A stretch of 64,000 nucleotides of DNA, from the NCBI GenBank assembly GCA_044426345.1, contig JAWXUP010000007.1, forward strand, positions 1 through 64,000, written 5' to 3'. Below, one piece after another: positions 36,550-44,274 of this stretch. Position numbers and translations under genes: made by a program. This DNA comes from CAYJLC01 sp044426345. Lineage in GTDB: Bacteria; Bacillota; Clostridia; Oscillospirales; Butyricicoccaceae. Under the pieces are notes generated by a model. The model saw only the letters and a list, made by a program, of their open reading frames with translations, did not search any database and had not been told where the DNA came from. Position 1 is the first letter of the stretch, and each line of letters begins with the position of its first letter.

Positions 36550-38153
36550 AACTTTTCTCCTATACTTTTATAAATTGTTTGGCATTTTTGCTGTAACGAA
36601 TTTAAATCGCCATCGTTATCTATTATTATATCACAATTTTTAATAAAAAACTCATTATTTTTTTGATTTGATAAACGTTTTTTTGCATAGTCTACGGTAA
36701 TGCCATCACGAGAGCAAAGACGAGCAAGTTTATGCTCATCACTAGAGATGACGCCGATAACTTTGTCGCAATAACGTTCATATTTCGCCTCGAAAAGCAA
36801 AGGTATATCAAGAATTACTATATCGTTATGCATAACATTAAAAAGCTGTTTTTCAAATTCAATTGTTACATATTTATGCGTAATTTCATTTAAAATTGCA
36901 AGTTTTTGCTTGTCAGAAAATACAATTTCACCGAGTTTTTTTCGATCAATTTTATCGCTGTCAATTCCGAAAGCTTCGGCAAGTTCGGCTTTCATTTGAG
37001 TAGAGTTTTCAAGCAAATCGTGATAAATATCGTCTGCATTGATAACTTTTGCTGATAAATCGCTAAAAATTTTGCTAACAGTAGATTTTCCACTACCAGA
37101 ACTACCAGTAAGACCGATAATTTTACGAGGATTTAGGTTAATTACGTTAAAACCACTCGATTTTTTCAGTCTATTGGCAACTGCAAGACCTAAACCACTG
37201 TCATCTGGACATTGTGCAAAAATTTCTACAACAGGCATTTCGTCGAACAAACGTAGCTTATCAAATAAATTATGAGCTTGCTCATTTATGTCATTTTTCG
37301 AGCCGAAAGTTTGCGTGAAGTTGCCATTTATAAATTGTTCGTACTCGTCAAAACATAAAATTCCCGAACTTTTTGTTGCATTTTGGCGTATATAATTTGC
37401 TGTATCATATGGATTTCCACATAAAACAGTAACTTTTGCTTTTGGTGCATAGTGGCGATATTTCATACCTGGAGAGCTTACTTTCGCAGAGTTGTCAATA
37501 GAGCCACTTACGGCTTTATCGATTAAAACTTCGCCCAAGATTTCCACAAGCTGTGTATGAGTTACACCACCTGGACGTAAAATAATAGGTTTTTCACGCG
37601 TTAAATCTAAAACAGTGGACTCCAAACCGACTTCGCAAGCTTTATCAAAAACAACAGCAGAAATTTTTCCGTCTAAATCTTCGACAACGTGTTCGGCAGT
37701 AGTTGTAGACGGTCTGCCAGATAAATTCGCTGACGGAGCTGCGATTGGAACACCAGATTGCTCGATGATTTTCAGAGCAGTAGGGTGGTTTGGAAAACGA
37801 ATTGCTACCGTATCAAGTCCTCGTGAAATTTCGTCTGGTACAATATCTGATTTTTTAAAAATTATAGTAAGAGGACCAGGCCAAAAAGCATCAATTACGC
37901 ATTTTGCCTCACTTGAAACCACTAAAACTAGCTTATTTAACATATCTAAGCTTGAAATATGCACAATTAATGGATTATCTTGCGGACGTCCTTTTGCTGT
38001 AAAAATTTTGCAAATTGCTGTGCTACTAAGCGCATTAGCACCCAAACCATAGACAGTTTCGGTTGGAATTGCAACAACTTCATCACGTAAAATTAATTCA
38101 CAGGCTGTGGAAATATCAGCATCGTTTGTAGAATTTAGTTTTAAAGTTTTTAT
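36546..38153 (-). CDS. TsaC/Sua5-CoaE fusion (two-domain enzyme)
   Basis: 535 residues joining two enzymes. Residues ~1-340: threonylcarbamoyl-AMP synthase for t6A in tRNA (VVAIPTETVYGLGANA, KGRPQDNPL, PSANLSGRPS, LESTVLDL) with the Sua5 C-terminal domain (SPGMKYRHYAPK). Residues ~345-535: dephospho-CoA kinase, last step of CoA synthesis (GLTGSSGSGKST P-loop, NADDIYHDL, DIPLLFE). No ATG, GTG or TTG lies between the upstream stop and the conserved VVAIPTETVYG; the reading frame is intact back to ATA 38153, 4 nt after AGGTGA, and from there the N-terminus (MKTLKLNSTNDADI) looks normal. So the start is ATA, or an ATG changed by mutation or sequencing error. A TTG at 38045 would delete the active-site motif. 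Confidence 0.87.
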   Translation of the reverse strand: MKTLKLNSTNDADISTACELILRDEVVAIPTETVYGLGANALSSTAICKIFTAKGRPQDNPLIVHISSLDMLNKLVLVVSSEAKCVIDAFWPGPLTIIFKKSDIVPDEISRGLDTVAIRFPNHPTALKIIEQSGVPIAAPSANLSGRPSTTTAEHVVEDLDGKISAVVFDKACEVGLESTVLDLTREKPIILRPGGVTHTQLVEILGEVLIDKAVSGSIDNSAKVSSPGMKYRHYAPKAKVTVLCGNPYDTANYIRQNATKSSGILCFDEYEQFINGNFTQTFGSKNDINEQAHNLFDKLRLFDEMPVVEIFAQCPDDSGLGLAVANRLKKSSGFNVINLNPRKIIGLTGSSGSGKSTVSKIFSDLSAKVINADDIYHDLLENSTQMKAELAEAFGIDSDKIDRKKLGEIVFSDKQKLAILNEITHKYVTIEFEKQLFNVMHNDIVILDIPLLFEAKYERYCDKVIGVISSDEHKLARLCSRDGITVDYAKKRLSNQKNNEFFIKNCDIIIDNDGDLNSLQQKCQTIYKSIGEKL

Positions 38154-38165
38154 AAAATCACCTAC

Positions 38166-38882
38166 TTAAAGCACGCTATTTATTAAAATTCCGACTAAAA
38201 TTCCACACAAGCAAAACCAAGCCGATAGCGTACCTTTATACATTTGTTTAGATTTTGGTATTATCTCGCAAATCACGATAAAAATCATAGCTCCACTTGC
38301 AATACCGAGCGATAAACCAATAATTTCATCGCTAATTTTACCTAAAATCACACCGATAAGACCACCGAGTCCTGTTGCAAGACCAGTAGCAGTTGCGATA
38401 AATAGGATTTTTAGTGGTTTCATACCACCCATTTTTAGAGGAATTGACAGTGCCAAGCCCTCAGGAATATCGTGCAGTAAAATCGCTACAGCTATAGATA
38501 AACCGAGCGTAAAATCGGTATCGAGTGACACTCCAATAGCCAAACCTTCGGGTAAATTGTGCATAGCAATACCAATTGCGAGTACTGTTCCGATATGTAA
38601 ATATGAATTTTTTTGGTTAAAAGTTATACACTCAGTGATATTCATAAATAATATACCAATAAGTATACCTAAGATTGTGATTAAAGCGTTAGTTTTTTCA
38701 AAAGCGTTAGGTAATAAATCTGAGAAAACCACTGCTAACATAAGACCTGCAGAAAATTCTAAAATACAGCTTAAAAATTTGCTAGATTTTCTTTTTGTGC
38801 AAAGAGAAATAACTCCACCAAGACCAGTACCGACTGCACCGGTAAGCGTGCCGAGTAGGGTGAAAAATACAGTTTCATTCAT
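38166..38882 (-). CDS. ZIP-family metal transporter
   Basis: 238 residues, about eight helices. Metal-binding motifs on the central helices: HNLPEGLAIG and HDIPEGLALS, the ZIP (GufA-like) signature; imports Zn, Fe or Mn. The N-terminal part has TGLGGVISL and a basic cytosolic loop. The stop is 12 bp before the ATA start of the TsaC-CoaE gene. A leader hairpin covers its ribosome site. Confidence 0.92.
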   Translation of the reverse strand: MNETVFFTLLGTLTGAVGTGLGGVISLCTKRKSSKFLSCILEFSAGLMLAVVFSDLLPNAFEKTNALITILGILIGILFMNITECITFNQKNSYLHIGTVLAIGIAMHNLPEGLAIGVSLDTDFTLGLSIAVAILLHDIPEGLALSIPLKMGGMKPLKILFIATATGLATGLGGLIGVILGKISDEIIGLSLGIASGAMIFIVICEIIPKSKQMYKGTLSAWFCLCGILVGILINSVL

Positions 38883-38920
38883 AAAAACACCTCAACAAAT
38901 TATATGCGAGGTGCTTTTTT
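38883..38920 (-). promoter_or_regulatory. Leader hairpin covering the ZIP ribosome site
   Basis: On the minus strand AAAAAAGCACCTC pairs with GAGGTGTTTTT; GAGGTG is the ribosome site and the T run ends at the ATG. The hairpin looks like a terminator or SD-sequestering element. A TATAAT in the loop (CATATAATTT) could instead be a -10 box, in which case the hairpin would not be in the RNA. A similar CACCTC/GAGGTG hairpin is at 33877. Confidence 0.4.
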
Positions 38921-38977
38921 ATTATTAGTTTTTGTTTGGGAAATGCGCATAATGTGTGATAGAAAAAATCAACTCGT

Positions 38978-39420
38978 GCCAGCTCCCTCCGACAAAATTA
39001 AAATTTTGCCACCTCCCTCGACAGGGAGGCTTTCCGTACAATAAAATTTGCACAAATTAATTAAAAACCATTGAATTTCGTAGGGCGAACTGTGTTCGTC
39101 CGTGTATGCTAAAATATAAAATAAAAATAACACAAAATTGTAGGGTACGGCGTCCTCGACGTACCGTAACGCAACAAAATATTTTCGTGTAAAAAACAAT
39201 GCACCTCGTAGGGGCGGAACTGTGTTCGTCCGTCAAACCGAAACATCCGATTATGTTGGTTTGTCCGTCAAAATCAATGCGTACGTTTAAAATTGAAATG
39301 GTCAAATTTATTATACAGTGAACGGTTGGGCGTGGAAACCTAACCCTACGCGATTTGCATTGTAATTTATTCGAAGATATTTTATTGTATGGCACGGACG
39401 AACACAGTTCGCCCCTACAT
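38978..39420. repeat. Modular repeat array (R4, R1, R2, R1, R1)
   Basis: R4 block 38978-39032 (CTCCCTCCGACAAAATT, TCCCTCGACAGGGAGG). R1 cores 39080-39104, 39208-39234 and 39393-39418 (inverted). R2 core 39140-39170 (GTAGGGTACGGCGTCCTCGA). Between them lies a connector (TTTTCGTGTAAAAAACAATGC). Another symmetric block, CGGTTGGGCGTGGAAACCTA, lies about 39320-39350. No gene is supported in 38921-39434; frames across it are repeat translations. Confidence 0.75.
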
Positions 39421-39434
39421 TTTACGCACTAAAA

Positions 39435-40505
39435 TTAGTCGCCTTGTTCAAGTAGACGTTTCGCTTGCATATCTGTGATTAAACCGTCGATGATTTCGTC
39501 TAAATCGCCATTTAGGAATTGTTCTAATTTATATAATGTCATTTTAATTCTATGGTCTGATACACGGCTTTCTGGGTAGTTATAAGTTCTGATACGTTCT
39601 GAACGGTCACCTGTACCAACTTGAGTTTTACGTTCTGCTGCGATTTCTGCGTTTTGTTTTGCAAGTTCAGCCTCGTAAATTCTAGAACGTAGAACTTTCA
39701 TAGCTTTATCACGGTTTTTATGTTGCGAACGTTCGTCTTGACATTCAACAACAACACCAGTTGGTAGATGTGTTATACGAACAGCTGATTCAGTTTTATT
39801 GATGTGCTGACCACCAGCTCCACTAGCACGGAAAACGTCGATTTTAAGGTCGGTTGGGTTGATGTCGATTTCTACATCTTCAACCGTTGGAAGTACGGCA
39901 ACTGTAACTGTAGACGTGTGAACACGGCCTTGAGATTCTGTTTCTGGAACACGTTGAACACGGTGAACACCAGATTCAAATTTAAGTCTTGAATATGCAC
40001 CTTCGCCTTCGATTTCGAATGAAACCTCTTTAATACCACCAAGCTCGGTTTGGTTCATATTCATTATTTCAACTTTCCAGCGATTTTTTTCAGCGTACAT
40101 AGTGTACATTCTGTAAAGTGAGTTCGCAAAAAGTTGAGCTTCCTCACCACCAGCACCACCACGGATTTCAACGATTACGTTTTTATCATCGTTTTCATCT
40201 TTTGGAAGAAGTTGCAATTTAAGGTCTTCTTGAAGTTTTTCGATGTCATCTTTTGCAGTTTGATACTCTTCTTGAAGCATTTCTTTCATATCAGGGTCAG
40301 TTTCGCCTTGCATAAGTTCAAGTGATTCTTCAACAGTTTGTTCTGCAGTACGTAACGCACGGTAAGCGTCGATGATTGGTGTTAAATCTTTTTGCTCTTT
40401 TAAAAGTTTTGCAGCGTTTTTAGGGTCATCATACAGGTCTGGGCTTGAAATAAGTTCGTCTAATTCAAGAAAACGAGCTTCAAGCGCTAATAATTTCTCA
40501 TTCAT
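39435..40505 (-). CDS. prfA: Peptide chain release factor 1
   Basis: 356 residues, recognises UAA/UAG. GAGGQHINKTESAVR carries the GGQ peptidyl-hydrolysis motif (about residue 230), and the anticodon-like tripeptide region is in the preceding domain (VHRVQRVPETESQGRVHTS nearby). Full length; AAAGG precedes ATG. The partner methylase gene prmC, often adjacent in Firmicutes, is not here; repeats flank both ends. Confidence 0.96.
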   Translation of the reverse strand: MNEKLLALEARFLELDELISSPDLYDDPKNAAKLLKEQKDLTPIIDAYRALRTAEQTVEESLELMQGETDPDMKEMLQEEYQTAKDDIEKLQEDLKLQLLPKDENDDKNVIVEIRGGAGGEEAQLFANSLYRMYTMYAEKNRWKVEIMNMNQTELGGIKEVSFEIEGEGAYSRLKFESGVHRVQRVPETESQGRVHTSTVTVAVLPTVEDVEIDINPTDLKIDVFRASGAGGQHINKTESAVRITHLPTGVVVECQDERSQHKNRDKAMKVLRSRIYEAELAKQNAEIAAERKTQVGTGDRSERIRTYNYPESRVSDHRIKMTLYKLEQFLNGDLDEIIDGLITDMQAKRLLEQGD

Positions 40506-40593
40506 ATTTATATCTACCTTTCAAGTGGTTAATTTTTTAGTTTGTTGGGTTATTTTTATTTATGTGAAAATTAATTAAAATCACCGAATGATT

Positions 40594-40778
40594 GTAGGGG
40601 CGAACTGTGTTCGTCCGTCACACCAATACGACCGATTTAAATTATAATTATTGCAGATTTATTATTCGTCTACGGTTGATTAGTGAATCAATCCTACGTG
40701 TTTGCGATGGTATTTATGCGATGGTATTTATGCGATGATATTTTATGCGTGTCACGGACGAACACGGTTCGCCCCTAC
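40594..40778. repeat. R1 pair with a 14-bp tandem repeat
   Basis: R1 cores at 40594-40619 and, inverted, 40753-40778. Between them, three tandem copies of TGCGATGGTATTTA (40703-40745; third copy TGCGATGATATTTTA). The tandem unit is itself a connector variant. Confidence 0.7.
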
Positions 40779-40792
40779 GTTTATATCATTAC

Positions 40793-41548
40793 CTATCGTT
40801 CAAATAAAAGATGTTTCACAACGGAAAAATATTCACGAATTGAATATAGTATATTTAATGCTGGTCGGTTGGGGATTTCACTACCAATTGCATATGGCGT
40901 GAGTCCTTGTACTTCAAGCAACATTCTTGCACGAAATAGGTGGAAATCGTTTGATACGGCAGCAGTTTTACCACTATAATCATCAGGTAAAAGCTCTTTT
41001 GCGTATCTAACATTTTCAAAGGTATTTCGAGAGTACTCCTCAAAAAGTATACGGTTTTCGTCTATTCCATTTTCAACTAAGTATTTTTTTGCAACGTAGC
41101 TTTCAGAATATGCCTCACCTTCGCCATATCCACCGGTGGTGATAACTATGGTTTCAGGGTGGCCATTTAGGTAATTAATCGCTGTGTCTAAACGAGTTTG
41201 GAACGAAAGCGAAGGCACATCGCCATAAATTCCTGCACCGAGGACGATTAATGCATCAAAAGATATTTGGTCATCGCTCTTTTCACCTACTATTATCATT
41301 GTTTCGATAATTATAAATGAAATCAGCCAAAGTCCAAGGACTATTTTTCCTATAAGAGATAAAATTTCGAAAAATTTACTATACGCTATGTTTAAATTAG
41401 ATATTTTAATACAAAAAGTTAATCCAAGCATTGCAATTCCAAGAGATAAAAAGAATAGCACTCCAAAGCTTGCACTTGGAAAAAATACGCAAACAATACC
41501 TATTATTGTACATATTATACCCAAAATCATAAGGATTTTTTCAAACAT
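40793..41548 (-). CDS. YdcF/SanA-family (DUF218) membrane protein
   Basis: 251 residues: four hydrophobic helices (to about residue 85), then a DUF218 domain with DALIVLGAGIYG, TRLDTAINYL, VITTGGYGEGEAYSE, ILFEEYSRNTFENV and SNDFHLFRARML. Family members (ElyC, SanA, YdcF) act in envelope carrier-lipid or polysaccharide steps in other bacteria; role here unknown. AGGAGA precedes ATG, which is directly after the ABC-F stop, so they are coupled. Confidence 0.85.
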   Translation of the reverse strand: MFEKILMILGIICTIIGIVCVFFPSASFGVLFFLSLGIAMLGLTFCIKISNLNIAYSKFFEILSLIGKIVLGLWLISFIIIETMIIVGEKSDDQISFDALIVLGAGIYGDVPSLSFQTRLDTAINYLNGHPETIVITTGGYGEGEAYSESYVAKKYLVENGIDENRILFEEYSRNTFENVRYAKELLPDDYSGKTAAVSNDFHLFRARMLLEVQGLTPYAIGSEIPNRPALNILYSIREYFSVVKHLLFER

Positions 41549-43423
41549 TTAAAGTTCTCCTAAAAGACTATCCCAAGTTTCCATTTTTTCTAGTAATTCC
41601 ATCTCAAATTGTTCTTTTTGCTCGGAAAGTTCTGCAAGTTTTACAAAATCTGCTGAGTTTTCGCACATTTCAAGGTCTATGCTTGCAATTTTTTCGTCGA
41701 GATTTTTAATTTCACGCTCTAGTGTTTTGATTTTTTTCTCAAGCACCTTGTCAACGCCTTTTGGTTTTTCGCTTTTAGGCTTAATTTCGGCAGGCTTTTC
41801 AATTTTTATAAGCTCTTTTGGAAAGAAATCAACTTTTCCGTCTTCTTTTGCCTTCAAAAAGTACTCATATGAGCCTTTATACATATAAAATCCATCTTTT
41901 GTAAGCTCGATAATTTTATTTGCAAAACGGCTTATGAAATATCTATCATGCGATACGAAAATTAAGCTACCATCGTATTCTTCGATAGACTCTTCAATCC
42001 ATTCACGTGATATTATATCTAAATGGTTGGTCGGCTCATCGAGAATTAGCAAGTTTACGTTGTCATACATTAATGTGCAAAGACGTAAACGAGATTTTTC
42101 ACCACCAGATAATTTTTCGACGATTTTCAGTTGGTCTTCACCAGAAAATTTAAACGAGCCGAGACGATTTCTCGCTGTTTGTGTGGTGACATTTTTTTCA
42201 TATATTAATGTGTCAATTAGATTTCGTTTATCATTTTCAAATTTTACAATTTGAGGCAAGTAGCCCATTTTAAGACCTAAGCCTTTTTTGATATTTCCGG
42301 TATCTGGAAGCTCCATATTGAGCAAAATTTTAAGCAAAGTAGTTTTTCCAGTACCATTATCGCCAATAATTGCGACTTTATCACCATTATTCATCTCAAA
42401 GCCGAAGTTTTTAAGGATTTGTCGCTCGCCATAAGCTTTTGAAATATCGCGAATTTTAAGCAGTTCCTCGGTTTGATAATCGGTGTTATTGAAAGTTACC
42501 GTCATACTTTTTTCTTTTTTTGGACGGTCAGATACGGTCATTTTTGCTATGCGTTTATCTATAGAAAAGGCACGTTTATGCATACGTTCAGTGCCCCATT
42601 GATGCATTTTTCGGCTTGCATCTTGAAGTTTTTTAAGTTCTTCTGCTTCACGTAAATGCTGTTCTAATGCACGTTTTTGGCGAACTTCTTTTTCAACAGC
42701 ATAGTAGCTGTAATTTCCTAAATATTCATCGGTTTTGTGGTCTTCTATTTCGACAATTCTATCGACGATTTCATCAAGGAAATATCTATCGTGGGAAATT
42801 GTAACGATAGTCCCTTTGTAGCTCTCAAGATATTTTGAAAGCCAGATTGTAGCGTTCATATCAAGGTGATTGGTAGGTTCGTCTAGCAATAAAATATCGG
42901 TTTTCTCTAAGATAATTCGTGCTAAATTTACACGTGTTTTTTCGCCACCAGAAAGTATATTAAAAGGTTTTAGACGCATATCTTTTGAAATGTCAAGCCC
43001 GTTACAAACTTTGTCTATTTCGAAATCAAAATTATAACCACCTAAATCATCGATTTTGTTAGAGATTTTACTGTATTCATCAAGGACATCCATATCACCG
43101 TCAGCCATTTTTTCTTCTAGTAAACTGGCTTTTTCACGGAGACGTAGCACGTCTTTAAACGCAGATTTTAACACATCTTCAACTGTAGTTTCATCTGTAA
43201 AGAAAGGCATTTGGTCGATAATTCCCAAAGTTTGTCCTTTTGAGATTGCAATATCGCCACTGTCGTAGTCTAAAACGCCTGAAATTATCTTGAAAAGCGT
43301 AGTTTTACCACAACCGTTTTTCCCGACAATACCTAGTTTTTCGCCATCACGAACTTCTATATCAACGTCAATTAATACAGGCGTACTGCCGAAATATTTA
43401 TTTAATTTATTTATAGAAATCAA
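41549..43423 (-). CDS. ABC-F family ATPase
   Basis: 624 residues with two ATP-binding domains and no membrane part: Walker A GKNGCGKTTL and GDNGTGKTTLL, signatures LSGGEKTRVNLA and LSGGEKSRLRLC, Walker B LLLDEPTNHLD (twice), a charged linker (about 240-310, with LREAEELKKLQDASRKMHQW), and a C-terminal coiled coil (about 540-624). ABC-F proteins act on the ribosome (translation factors or antibiotic protection). The layout is YdiF/Uup-like; resistance cannot be inferred. The start is TTG 43423, 8 nt after GGAGG; the ATG at 43438 overlaps that site. Confidence 0.9.
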   Translation of the reverse strand: MISINKLNKYFGSTPVLIDVDIEVRDGEKLGIVGKNGCGKTTLFKIISGVLDYDSGDIAISKGQTLGIIDQMPFFTDETTVEDVLKSAFKDVLRLREKASLLEEKMADGDMDVLDEYSKISNKIDDLGGYNFDFEIDKVCNGLDISKDMRLKPFNILSGGEKTRVNLARIILEKTDILLLDEPTNHLDMNATIWLSKYLESYKGTIVTISHDRYFLDEIVDRIVEIEDHKTDEYLGNYSYYAVEKEVRQKRALEQHLREAEELKKLQDASRKMHQWGTERMHKRAFSIDKRIAKMTVSDRPKKEKSMTVTFNNTDYQTEELLKIRDISKAYGERQILKNFGFEMNNGDKVAIIGDNGTGKTTLLKILLNMELPDTGNIKKGLGLKMGYLPQIVKFENDKRNLIDTLIYEKNVTTQTARNRLGSFKFSGEDQLKIVEKLSGGEKSRLRLCTLMYDNVNLLILDEPTNHLDIISREWIEESIEEYDGSLIFVSHDRYFISRFANKIIELTKDGFYMYKGSYEYFLKAKEDGKVDFFPKELIKIEKPAEIKPKSEKPKGVDKVLEKKIKTLEREIKNLDEKIASIDLEMCENSADFVKLAELSEQKEQFEMELLEKMETWDSLLGEL

Positions 43424-43449
43424 GGCGAAATCCTCCATTTAAAAATTTA

Positions 43450-43487
43450 CAACACAAAACAGACAATGGTAAAATTACCTTGTCTGA
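43450..43487 (-). terminator. Terminator of the cyclophilin gene
   Basis: Minus strand CAGACAAGGTAA-TTT-TACCATTGTCTG followed by TTTTGTG. It separates the cyclophilin from the ABC-F gene. Confidence 0.8.
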
Positions 43488-43513
43488 GATGTGGGATTTT
43501 GTGATTTTATTTA

Positions 43514-44032
43514 CTAAAATTTAGTTGGTTCAGCATATTCAACGCCAAAAGTATCAACAGAAACTTTTGACATAATAACTGGAGCAAGAGGTTTATCTCT
43601 AAAGTCAGCTTTTTGGTTTACGATATAGTCTGCAGTGTCCATACCTTCGATAACAGCACCAAAAGCAGCGTAGTCACCATCAAGGTGAGGGGCATCTGAA
43701 GTCATAACGAAAAATTGAGAGCCTGCAGAGTCTGGGTGACCAGCACGAGCCATTGATAAAACACCACGAGTGTGTCTTAAATCGTTTTTAAAGCCATTTC
43801 TAGCAAATTCACCAGGAATAGTATAACCAGGACCACCCATACCAGTTCCGTCTGGGCAACCACCTTGAATCATAAAGCCAGGGATTACACGGTGAAAAAT
43901 TTTACCGTCGTAAAAACCTTTGCTGATAAGTGAGATGAAGTTTTGCACTGAGTTAGGTGCGATTTCTGGGTATAGTTCAGCTTTGATAATACCGCCGTTT
44001 TCTATTTCAAAAGTAACGATTGGATTTGACAT
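43514..44032 (-). CDS. Cyclophilin-type peptidyl-prolyl isomerase, cytoplasmic
   Basis: 172 residues, single cyclophilin domain with no signal: FISLISKGFYDGKIFHRVIP (shown whole at 20), MIQGGCPDGTGMGGPGY, GVLSMARAGHPDSAGSQFF and LDGDYAAFGAVIEGMD. The catalytic Arg of FHRVIP and Gln of GSQFF are present. AAGGAG precedes ATG, with a promoter at 44070-44098. Catalyses proline isomerisation in folding. Confidence 0.93.
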   Translation of the reverse strand: MSNPIVTFEIENGGIIKAELYPEIAPNSVQNFISLISKGFYDGKIFHRVIPGFMIQGGCPDGTGMGGPGYTIPGEFARNGFKNDLRHTRGVLSMARAGHPDSAGSQFFVMTSDAPHLDGDYAAFGAVIEGMDTADYIVNQKADFRDKPLAPVIMSKVSVDTFGVEYAEPTKF

Positions 44033-44069
44033 ATTTAAAATCTCCTTAAAAATAAATTATATGTATATT

Positions 44070-44098
44070 ATTTTAGCAAATTTATGCCAAAAAATCAA
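44070..44098 (-). promoter_or_regulatory. Promoter of the cyclophilin gene
   Basis: Minus strand TTGATT, 17-nt spacer, TAAAAT, about 38 bp before the ATG. Confidence 0.6.
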
Positions 44099-44231
44099 CA
44101 TAAAAAATATGAATTTTAATTTATATTGCAGAAAAAAGTTTTTTGTAGCGTTGAAATCAAGATTTTATTAGTGCAAATTGTATGAATTTCCTTGAATTAA
44201 TTATTATTTGTAAAATATAAAAAGGCTACAA

Positions 44232-44262
44232 AAATAAATGCACACCAAAAAGGTGTGCATTT
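44232..44262 (-). terminator. Terminator of the DUF4914-like gene
   Basis: TGCACACC-TTTTT-GGTGTGCA followed by TTTATTTTTG on the minus strand. Confidence 0.88.
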
Positions 44263-44274
44263 TAAGTTTAATTA

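Noticed and set aside
36546..38045. TTG start at 38045 for the TsaC-CoaE gene
   Set aside because: It would remove the conserved TETVYG segment of the TsaC active site.
39057..39395. Possible 112-residue protein before prfA
   Set aside because: Composed of R1 and R2 repeat translations.
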